From Negativicoccus succinicivorans (GTDB lineage: Bacteria > Bacillota > Negativicutes > Veillonellales > Negativicoccaceae), in contig NZ_JAHAJN010000015.1 in NCBI RefSeq assembly GCF_018372215.1, positions 1 through 18,806 on the forward strand: 18,806 nt of DNA, in the 5' to 3' direction. Position numbers and translations under genes: made by a program. The notes beneath the pieces are model-generated. The model made no database searches. It was not told the origin of the DNA and saw only the letters and a list, made by a program, of their open reading frames with translations. Numbering within the stretch: the stretch's first letter is position 1; every line of letters starts with the position of its first letter. Of this stretch, positions 13,665 through 18,606 are shown piece by piece.

Positions 13665-14807
13665 TATTTTTTCAATCGCATTGATGACAACTTCTTTTTG
13701 CGTTTTTGTGACGTGGGTATAGGTTTCCATGGTCGTTTTCATGGAGGAGTGCCCGACGCGCTCCATAACGGCTTTTATCGGAACGCCGGCCGCCAGAAGT
13801 AAACTGACGTGTGTATGCCGGAAGACGTGGGTGGACAGATGGTCGGCGCAGCTTATTTTTCGCAAGTAGCGGTTCACTTCACGGAGACTGAACGGGGTTC
13901 CGCGGGCAGTGGTGAAAATATATCCGTAATTTTCATAGCCTTTCCACCAGCGATATAAGCGGGTATTGTCGGCAATGAAATATTCAATAATCGCAACGGC
14001 GCGGCTGTCTAGTGCTACATCTCGGTACGATGCGCTCGTTTTCGGCGTGCCGCGTTGTTTGGGATGACCATTTGGTAAAAATGGGAGAATCGTGCCGTTT
14101 ATGTTGATTTTAGCCCCTTCTCGGTCGTAGTCTTGCTCGCGTAAGGCGGCAAGTTCGCCGAACCGCAGCCCGGTTAGCGACATAAACTCTATCGCCATTC
14201 CCATACGATAATGCATTGATTTTAGCTCGTCTAATACGGCTTTGAGTTGGTCGGCGTCTAAAAATTTATATTTGTGCTTGGCGGCGTCTTCAAGCGTGCT
14301 TGGCTGTCGTTGTACCTCGATATCTTCTAAATAGGCGATATCTTTTACGTAGCCCATTTTACGCGCAAACCGGATAATTGACCGGAACGTGTCGGCGTGT
14401 TTGGCGATGTACGCGCGTTTAAGTCCGCGCTCTTGTAGGTCGTTAATGCCTTGTTGAATCATGGGGAGCTTGATCTCGCTTACCAGTACATCCGGCGGCA
14501 GCATACGAATAAGCCGGTTGATTATGCCGTTGATGTTGCGGCGGGTGGAGATCTTAAGAGCGGGAGCCCTGTACTTTTCATACTCACGCGCGGCTTGTTC
14601 AAAAGTGACGCGGGTGTACGATGTATCGGAAAGCTTGGCTTTTATTTTAGCCGCCAGCATCGCTGTTGCCTGCTTAATGGCCGGCCGTGAGCGGGTCGGC
14701 AGCGTGACGGATATTTTGCGACGCTTGCCGGTGTTCGGGTCAACATACCGTTCACAGTAGCGATACGCGGTTGTACCGTCTTGTAAAATTTGTTCTTCTA
14801 TCCACAT
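13650..14807 (-). CDS. Tyrosine site-specific integrase
   Basis: A 385-aa phage-type tyrosine recombinase that would insert and excise the element at tRNA-Leu. The N-terminal ~65 residues form an arm-binding-like domain (VDPNTGKRRKISVTLPTRS). A SAM-like core-binding domain follows (~68-165, TFEQAAREYEKYRAPALKISTRR). The catalytic domain shows Arg215 (TGLRFGE), Lys256 (PKTSASYR), His327 and Arg330 (HVFRHTH), His353 (VGHSS) and Tyr363 (ETYTHV); all six active-site residues are present. The start has AGGAGG 7 nt upstream (minus strand). The gene points toward the tRNA, the usual orientation for an attL-adjacent integrase. Confidence 0.95.
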   Translation of the reverse strand: MWIEEQILQDGTTAYRYCERYVDPNTGKRRKISVTLPTRSRPAIKQATAMLAAKIKAKLSDTSYTRVTFEQAAREYEKYRAPALKISTRRNINGIINRLIRMLPPDVLVSEIKLPMIQQGINDLQERGLKRAYIAKHADTFRSIIRFARKMGYVKDIAYLEDIEVQRQPSTLEDAAKHKYKFLDADQLKAVLDELKSMHYRMGMAIEFMSLTGLRFGELAALREQDYDREGAKININGTILPFLPNGHPKQRGTPKTSASYRDVALDSRAVAIIEYFIADNTRLYRWWKGYENYGYIFTTARGTPFSLREVNRYLRKISCADHLSTHVFRHTHVSLLLAAGVPIKAVMERVGHSSMKTTMETYTHVTKTQKEVVINAIEKIRAGM

Positions 14808-14849
14808 AAAAATACCTCCTTTGGCATAGGGAAACTAAGCCGGGAGGTG

Positions 14850-14858
14850 TGGTATAAT
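14850..14858 (+). promoter_or_regulatory. Extended -10 promoter pointing away from the integrase
   Basis: TGGTATAAT is a perfect extended -10 element. No matching -35 was found. Transcription would run plus from about 14865. Confidence 0.55.
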
Positions 14859-14864
14859 AACAGT

Positions 14865-14931
14865 GTTGTGGTAGGCCTCCGGGCTTACTTGCCCGTCATC
14901 GTGTTGGTAGCGCGTTGGCGGGCGTTTTTTT
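14865..14931 (+). ncRNA. Candidate small RNA with alternative hairpins
   Basis: A ~67-nt transcript is bounded by an extended -10 promoter and a terminator. The terminator stem pairs 14891-14898 (GCCCGTCA) with 14916-14923 (TGGCGGGC), followed by G and seven T. The same GCCCG can instead pair with CGGGC at 14880-14884, so the two hairpins exclude each other, as in an attenuator. Function unknown; it contains no open frame with an SD. Confidence 0.4.
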
Positions 14932-14947
14932 GTTGTGATTATGGGGC

Positions 14948-14991
14948 GTTACTTGAAAGCTACTTGAAAGCTACTTGAAAGCTACTTGAAA
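14948..14991. repeat. Four tandem 11-bp repeats (gctacttgaaa)
   Basis: Units start at 14948 (first copy GTTACTTGAAA), 14959, 14970 and 14981. The 11-bp period is close to one helical turn, as in iteron-type protein-binding sites. They lie just past the abi stop codon, so they would also be transcribed as four TTTCAAGTAGC units in its 3' UTR. Confidence 0.9.
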
Positions 14992-15000
14992 ATTTGAGCA

Positions 15001-16122
15001 TTAATGAAACACATCGTATCGTGCTATATATTCGACTTTTCTATTAAAGTCAGATTCACTGAAGATATTGAAGCGGTTGTAAATGAAATCATTAGCGAGT
15101 GGCACCGGTGCGTGATCTAGGTATCTGAAAATCGTAGTACTGAACTCTTTTGACACTGATGAAAAAATACTTGCGGGAAGTAGGTATTTGAAAATAATGA
15201 ATAGTAGCAGAATATTATTTCGCAGCAGGTGCTTTTGAGATATTTCGAAGCGACTGCAAAAGTCTAAAATAAGTGGGATGCCATTTTTCATTAAGGGTAA
15301 ATCGTCTTTGTTTATAAAGCTTCCAGAGTGGGCGCAGACATTGCGTATTACACGTAGCGTTTCCATCGTGGTACGTAATTGGCTTGGTGTTAAGGCGAAG
15401 TTTTCTGCAATGAGAGATTGTATCTTTAGCTTTTTATAGAATTGGCAAATGTCGCCAAGCATTAGGCGGTTGATAAACACCCAAATTGGTATGTGCCCGT
15501 GATTTTTCCTATAATGCACAAATGAAGGTGTGTTCCCGTTAAATAATGTACTAAAGCCGTCGATCAGTTGTTCTGCACCGTTTTGATAATTTTCACTTTG
15601 CAAATAAGGCTCTTTATAATTATCGTCTACGACCGTATCTGCGTGGGGTCCGTATTTTTTCGCAAATTCATAAGCAATAGTTGTTTTGAGCACCTCTTCG
15701 CACTGAAGAATGGGGTAAAAAATGACTGATTTTATCCGGCGGTCTATTTGATGAAAACTATAAAGGGTAAAAAAGTCGATGCCTTCTTTATATTGATCGG
15801 GCGCAGTTAAAAATGGTTTATTGTATAGGTTAATGACATTGTAGTAGCCATCGGTTTTAAGGATGTCTTTTACGTAGTTAGTGTTGTGGGAGATAACAAA
15901 CTTTCTAAGCTCTAAAGAAAATTTTTCTCTCTCTTTTTCGCTCACAGAATCGGGAAGAGAGAAAGATAAATTTGGCTCAGCGGTGTCTTTTATATGCGCT
16001 AGGATTTTAAGTAAAGCGGGGTAATTGATGTAGTTTAGTAAAAACTCTAGGTCGCAATCCGGTAAAAGATTCCTAGATTTGATGATTTCAAGTTGTTCGT
16101 CGTATGTTTTAAATGGTTTCAT
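15001..16122 (-). CDS. Abi_2 (AbiD/AbiF-like) HEPN protein, abortive infection
   Basis: A 373-aa protein of the Abi_2 family (AbiD/AbiF type), phage-exclusion proteins with a HEPN ribonuclease fold. The start MKPFKTYDEQLEIIKSRNLL and the segment GYYNVINLYNKPFL, EGIDFFTLYSFHQIDRRIKSVIFYPILQCEEVLKTTIAYEFAKKYG are typical of the family. The HEPN R-x4-H motif is Arg260 to His265 (RNVCAH). ATG 16122 is chosen from family length; the frame extends upstream to 16233, but that part overlaps the promoter. There is no Shine-Dalgarno: the start codon follows a hairpin and TCTTTT directly. The location in a lysogeny module suggests defence against other phages. Control by the upstream RNA is inferred. 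Confidence 0.85.
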   Translation of the reverse strand: MKPFKTYDEQLEIIKSRNLLPDCDLEFLLNYINYPALLKILAHIKDTAEPNLSFSLPDSVSEKEREKFSLELRKFVISHNTNYVKDILKTDGYYNVINLYNKPFLTAPDQYKEGIDFFTLYSFHQIDRRIKSVIFYPILQCEEVLKTTIAYEFAKKYGPHADTVVDDNYKEPYLQSENYQNGAEQLIDGFSTLFNGNTPSFVHYRKNHGHIPIWVFINRLMLGDICQFYKKLKIQSLIAENFALTPSQLRTTMETLRVIRNVCAHSGSFINKDDLPLMKNGIPLILDFCSRFEISQKHLLRNNILLLFIIFKYLLPASIFSSVSKEFSTTIFRYLDHAPVPLANDFIYNRFNIFSESDFNRKVEYIARYDVFH

Positions 16123-16198
16123 AAAAGATAATAGCCGTACACAATATTGTGTACGGCTATTCAGGTTGCAACTGCAAAGCAGTCTCCCCAGTTCACTT
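16123..16198 (-). ncRNA. Putative abiF-type leader/antitoxin RNA upstream of abi
   Basis: A ~75-nt RNA is predicted from a strong promoter to a hairpin-plus-U-run directly before the abi start codon. Going 5' to 3' on minus it has a GGGGAG segment, a hairpin ACTGC-TTT-GCAGT (plus 16171-16183), a linker TGCAACCTG, then a perfect 32-bp palindrome (plus 16130-16161, AATAGCCGTACACAAT and its complement) followed by ATCTTTT. The palindrome acts as terminator, so most transcripts should end before abi. A conserved RNA class called the abiF motif has been described next to such genes; I believe this is an example but could not compare it with the model. Confidence 0.7.
16130..16161 (-). terminator. 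Perfect 32-bp palindrome before abi (terminator/attenuator)
   Basis: AATAGCCGTACACAAT is followed immediately by its reverse complement, then on minus by ATCTTTT and the abi ATG. It can fold as a ~13-bp hairpin and should terminate or attenuate transcription. The arm motif GTACACAATAT also recurs at the promoter -10 (16199-16209). Confidence 0.8.
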
Positions 16199-16204
16199 GT
16201 ACAC

Positions 16205-16233
16205 AATATATCACAATAACTGTAGGCTGTCAA
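16205..16233 (-). promoter_or_regulatory. Promoter of the abi leader RNA
   Basis: On minus TTGACA (plus 16228-16233), a 17-nt spacer and TATATT (plus 16205-16210); start expected near 16198. Nearly consensus, so the RNA should be abundant even though the gene behind it is attenuated. Confidence 0.88.
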
Positions 16234-16403
16234 AGCTCCTTTCCTTACTATAATCGGGCGGCCGACCGGAGTATCGGTTAAAAAGGAATCTCGTCCTTGG
16301 GGATTTATTTAAGCATCGTTGGCATCGCTTTTTTGTGCCGGCAGCCAAACAGTATGAAGCGCCCTAAATATAATGTCCCCAATCTGAGAGGGGAGGCGGG
16401 GCG
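16234..16403. other. Noncoding gap between abi promoter and small gene
   Basis: No gene supported. CCCC/GGGG near 16377-16394 may form a weak hairpin after the 42-aa gene, and CGACCGGAG at 16262-16270 is a motif seen in two other intergenic regions of the window. Confidence 0.35.
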
Positions 16404-16532
16404 TTATTTAATCAATCCTTGCTTGATAATAGCCAGACCTAATATGCGGAAATCGTCCTTGTATAATACGGATACGCTTTGGTTACCGTTTTGTGTTTGG
16501 TAAAGAATAATTTTACCTTCTATTGGTGTCAT
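16404..16532 (-). CDS. Small protein, 42 aa, possible RhuM N-terminal remnant
   Basis: MTPIEGKIILYQTQNGNQSVSVLYKDDF... is a 42-aa frame with a good AGGAG 8 nt before the ATG. The first 25 residues resemble the start of RhuM-family/phage antirepressor-like proteins (K-I-I-L-Y-Q-T-x-x-G). After YKDDF the sequence departs from the family and ends; the WL expected there appears in another frame (TGGCTA), which would fit a frameshifted remnant. It could equally be a genuine small element gene. Confidence 0.5.
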   Translation of the reverse strand: MTPIEGKIILYQTQNGNQSVSVLYKDDFRILGLAIIKQGLIK

Positions 16533-16544
16533 AGTGAATCTCCT

Positions 16545-16616
16545 TTACTCGCAGCTTGCCGCAGAAAACAGCGTATTTTTGCGGTTGCCTACAAGAAGTT
16601 TAACGAGTTGTTTCAT
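16545..16616 (-). CDS. Possible 23-aa leader peptide
   Basis: MKQLVKLLVGNRKNTLFSAASCE ends 12 nt before the next gene's ATG, overlapping the region of its SD. The upstream SD (GAAAGTG) is weak. Listed because its spacing suggests translational coupling; the evidence is thin. Confidence 0.22.
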   Translation of the reverse strand: MKQLVKLLVGNRKNTLFSAASCE

Positions 16617-16647
16617 TTTCACTTTCAGTTAACTCTGATGGGGAAAT

Positions 16648-16676
16648 TTGACAAAAAATTGCAATCACTCTATACT
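16648..16676 (+). promoter_or_regulatory. Near-consensus promoter on plus strand of the element
   Basis: TTGACA (16648-16653), 17-nt spacer and TATACT (16671-16676). It drives the candidate small RNA that follows; no coding gene with an SD lies downstream on this strand. Confidence 0.85.
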
Positions 16677-16682
16677 TTAAAA

Positions 16683-16777
16683 AAGAGATTGACTCGTGAA
16701 GGAAATAGGCTGGGTTCCCGAATGGGAGTAGGCTTTATGCTTAGAAGTCCTTTGCCCCTGGGGTCAACTCTTTTTTT
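16683..16777 (+). ncRNA. Candidate structured small RNA (~95 nt)
   Basis: The transcript starts ~7 nt after the -10 box and ends in seven T at 16771-16777. Its ends pair: AGAG-A-TTGAC (16684-16693) with GTCAACTCT (16763-16771), nine pairs with a single bulged A. Inside, AAGGA (16699-16703) pairs with TCCTT (16748-16752), and TCCC-GAAT-GGGA (16716-16727) forms an apical hairpin. The closing stem doubles as the terminator. The 3' end overlaps the tail of the convergent 34-aa gene by about 14 nt. I do not recognise an RNA family. Confidence 0.6.
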
Positions 16778-16868
16778 GTTTTTCCCTGAGTTTTTTTACA
16801 TCTTCCGCTTTTTGCTCACGGATAGTTTGTGCAGTGTCTTTTTTAGCCGCTTTATTTTTTTGTGTCAT
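16764..16868 (-). CDS. Lysine-rich small protein, 34 aa
   Basis: MTQKNKAAKKDTAQTIREQK... is a 34-aa, strongly charged peptide (about a third Lys/Arg) likely to be one helix. A clear AAGGAGA (plus 16876-16882) lies 7 nt before the ATG. It follows the ImmA-like gene by 16 nt, probably in the same operon. No function recognised. Its 3' end is antisense to the candidate small RNA on plus. Confidence 0.65.
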   Translation of the reverse strand: MTQKNKAAKKDTAQTIREQKAEDVKKLREKQKKS

Positions 16869-16884
16869 AGTATATTCTCCTTGG

Positions 16885-17109
16885 TTATTCCTGATGATGT
16901 CGCAGCATTTCAATCGCGTTGGCGGTGGCGGGAGAGTAGAAGTCATCACCGTATATATGTTTCAGTTCTTGCTTGAACGCGTGTTCTTGCGCTTCCCGGC
17001 AGTGTCTGTCATTAATAAATACCGTATAGGATCCATCGGTATTGACCCGCGTATAGGCTTTTATTTGTAAGGGCATATTATACATAAAAATAAAAATATC
17101 AGCCGGCAT
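16885..17109 (-). CDS. Short ImmA/IrrE-like protein with altered zinc motif
   Basis: A 74-aa protein like the short ImmA-type proteins found beside phage repressors. The core IKAYTRVNTDGSYTVFINDRHCREAQEHAFKQELKHIYGDDF matches their pattern, in which a HELKH zinc-protease motif is usual. Here the first histidine is Gln47 (Q-E-L-K-H51), so protease activity is doubtful. Family members partner the upstream repressor and can cleave it to trigger excision. The start at 17109 is 1 nt after the repressor stop; ATG 17130 (overlapping) and ATG 17073 are alternatives, none with a good SD. Confidence 0.65.
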   Translation of the reverse strand: MPADIFIFMYNMPLQIKAYTRVNTDGSYTVFINDRHCREAQEHAFKQELKHIYGDDFYSPATANAIEMLRHHQE

Positions 17110-17110
17110 G

Positions 17111-17503
17111 TTACTCACTAAAATCTTCATCGCCTTTCGGTAGGTTTTCTATCATCTTGATTACAAAGTCGATGTTTTCCTTGGACAAGTCGCGGCTAGC
17201 CTCGAACAGTACACGATAACGCGGGTTATCCTTGATCATATCGGCAAGCGCGGCGGCTTCTGGGTCGTGGTAATAGTTTTCGTCGCTCGGCGGTAGGTTT
17301 AATAACTCATTTAGATCTAAACCGAACAATTTTGCGTACGCCGTGATGTAGGGGCTAGATGGCTCGACAAGGTCATTTTCCCACTTTGAGACCATGCCTT
17401 TGTTCGCGCGTAATTCAAATTTATCATTAAAAGCCGTTGTAAGTTCTTCGATTGTGAGACCAGCATTCTTGCGAACGGCGCGCAACTTTTCGCCTAACGT
17501 CAC
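17111..17503 (-). CDS. XRE-family repressor (CI-like)
   Basis: A 130-aa helix-turn-helix regulator, likely the element's lysogeny repressor. The HTH covers residues ~3-60 (LGEKLRAVRKNAGLTIEELTTAFNDKF, NKGMVSKWENDLVEPSSPYITAYAKLFGLDLNELL). The C-terminal half (EAAALADMIKDNPRYRVLFEASRDLSKENIDFVIKMIENL) is the common phage-repressor helical tail. GTG at 17503 is preferred because AGGAG (17513-17517) lies 9 nt upstream; the ATG at 17512 is directly against that SD. Divergent from the Cro-like gene across shared operator DNA. Confidence 0.88.
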   Translation of the reverse strand: MTLGEKLRAVRKNAGLTIEELTTAFNDKFELRANKGMVSKWENDLVEPSSPYITAYAKLFGLDLNELLNLPPSDENYYHDPEAAALADMIKDNPRYRVLFEASRDLSKENIDFVIKMIENLPKGDEDFSE

Positions 17504-17539
17504 GGTTATCATCTCCTATTTTGTCTCTTTTCTAATGTC

Positions 17540-17568
17540 ATTATATAGCTATGTTTCTAAAATGGCAA
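17540..17568 (-). promoter_or_regulatory. Repressor promoter
   Basis: On minus TTGCCA (plus 17563-17568), 17-nt spacer and a perfect TATAAT (plus 17540-17545). Back to back with the early promoter 31 bp away. Confidence 0.85.
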
Positions 17569-17598
17569 CATTTTTTACGTTTTTTCATAAAAAAGTTA

Positions 17599-17627
17599 TT
17601 GACAAAGAAACCGAAGCGGTTTATACT
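17599..17627 (+). promoter_or_regulatory. Early (Cro-side) promoter
   Basis: TTGACA (17599-17604), 17-nt spacer and TATACT (17622-17627). The spacer contains a 5-5-5 inverted repeat, a likely operator. Confidence 0.88.
17608..17622. promoter_or_regulatory. Operator candidate in the early promoter
   Basis: AAACC-GAAGC-GGTTT is a perfect 5-bp inverted repeat occupying the spacer between -35 and -10. A repressor dimer bound here would block the early promoter. A half-match GTTTC also lies at the repressor promoter. Confidence 0.55.
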
Positions 17628-17638
17628 AACAGTGTAAA

Positions 17639-17904
17639 GTTTCACAGAAGATAACAAAAAGGGGGTGCGGCGATGGCTAAAGGATATAACAAGCTTAAGG
17701 CTTTTCTTGTTGAAATGGGAATCTCGCAGCAGGCGTTTGCCGACGAGCTAAAAATTTCGCGGAATGCCGCTAATCGCAAGCTAAATCAAAACGGGTTAGA
17801 TTTTACTTTGCGGGAAATGCGCCACATTTGCGAGCAATACAATTTAGACGCGAATCAATTTTTTTTAGTCAAATAGTTTCACAAACGATAACAAAAAGGA
17901 GGTG
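17639..17904 (+). repeat. Duplicated 29-bp translation-leader sequence
   Basis: The 29 bp at 17639-17667 and at 17876-17904 differ at only about three positions. Both start GTTTCACA, contain GATAACAAAAAGG and end GGTG, i.e. include the ribosome-binding site of the following gene. Confidence 0.85.
17673..17876 (+). CDS. Cro-like HTH regulator
   Basis: A 67-aa DNA-binding protein, first gene of the rightward early operon. It consists almost wholly of one HTH: LKAFLVEMGISQQAFADELKISRNAANRKLNQNGLDFTLREMRHICEQYNLD. This is the short phage regulator type that follows a repressor and counteracts it (Cro role inferred from position). The start has GGGGG (17661-17665) about 7 nt upstream. Confidence 0.85.
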   Translation: MAKGYNKLKAFLVEMGISQQAFADELKISRNAANRKLNQNGLDFTLREMRHICEQYNLDANQFFLVK

Positions 17905-17908
17905 AAGC

Positions 17909-18604
17909 ATGAACGAGTTAACCGTTAAAGAGTTCGCCGGCTTGCCTGAAAAGATTGAGGATCTGACAAAATTCGTGCTCTTTGGGCGAGAAAAGCTTAA
18001 ATCGGTACGAGCGGAGATTCGAGCGATTGACCAATTAACGCTGGCGACAGACGTGCGCGAACAAAAGTTAGCGGAGGCGCAAATGTTAAGCGGCGCACTG
18101 CTAGACGCGGAACGCAAGATTGGCGAATTTACGCTGAAAATGCCGACGGCGGCGGGCGGTGACAGGAAAAGCGCAGAAATCAAAAAGGACAGCGGTGTCC
18201 AATTTGATCCGACTAAACCGAAACCGAAATCAGAACGCATCAAAGAATTAGGCTTTCACCCTAAACAAGTACAACGTTTTGAAATCCTTGCGAAAAATCC
18301 GGAAGTGGTCGAGCAGGTCAAACGAGAGGCGCAGGAAAACGACGACATTCCGACACGGTCGCGCGTGTTGCAACTCGTAAAAGAGAAACGATCGCCCGAC
18401 TGGCGGCACGAAGCAAGGCGCGGAATTAATGACGCGATATTTAAGCCGTTAAACGCGCGCACTGATGACGAACGGCTGGCGGTATGGTTTGAAAGCCTAA
18501 CAGCAAGCGATGAGCCGCAATGGCGGCTGGCGGATATCGACGCAGCAATTAACAACTTATACATCATTCGTAACTATTTGAATCGGAGATTGAGGGAGGG
18601 GTAA
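17909..18604 (+). CDS. Phage-type early protein of unknown function
   Basis: A 231-aa charged, largely helical protein. Residues ~1-75 are helical (coiled-coil-like; REKLKSVRAEIRAIDQLTLATDVREQKLAEAQ). A linker TAAGGDRKSAEIKKDSGVQFDPTKPKPKSERIKELG leads to a possible HTH-like segment (IKELGFHPKQVQRFEILAKNPEVVEQVKREAQ...TRSRVLQLVKEK). The order helix, ...RKIGEFTLKMP, Gly/Lys linker, ELG-x(4)Q-x(2)R and a final LVKEK resembles a family of phage and plasmid proteins that look ParB-like or replication-associated, but no function is established. AGGAGGTG (17897-17904) precedes the ATG. Confidence 0.7.
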   Translation: MNELTVKEFAGLPEKIEDLTKFVLFGREKLKSVRAEIRAIDQLTLATDVREQKLAEAQMLSGALLDAERKIGEFTLKMPTAAGGDRKSAEIKKDSGVQFDPTKPKPKSERIKELGFHPKQVQRFEILAKNPEVVEQVKREAQENDDIPTRSRVLQLVKEKRSPDWRHEARRGINDAIFKPLNARTDDERLAVWFESLTASDEPQWRLADIDAAINNLYIIRNYLNRRLREG

Positions 18605-18606
18605 AT

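Larger units (their letters stand above)
14808..15000. other. Integrase-abi intergenic region
   Basis: It holds a candidate small RNA on plus (promoter at 14850-14858, terminator ending 14931) and four 11-bp tandem repeats (14948-14991). A 62-residue open frame on plus spans it but has no SD and overlaps the integrase start, so it is not called. Confidence 0.6.

Noticed and set aside
14790..14978. 62-aa plus-strand frame over the integrase start
   Set aside because: No SD, overlaps the integrase N-terminus, the candidate small RNA and the tandem repeats.
16123..16233. N-terminal extension of the Abi_2 protein to 16233
   Set aside because: Its first codon is the TTG of the promoter -35 box and the extension reads through the leader RNA and palindrome; family length fits the start at 16122.
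16479..16976. 165-aa plus-strand frame across the small-gene region
   Set aside because: No SD, crosses several well-started minus-strand genes and the small-RNA hairpins; Phe-rich composition is that of an antisense frame.
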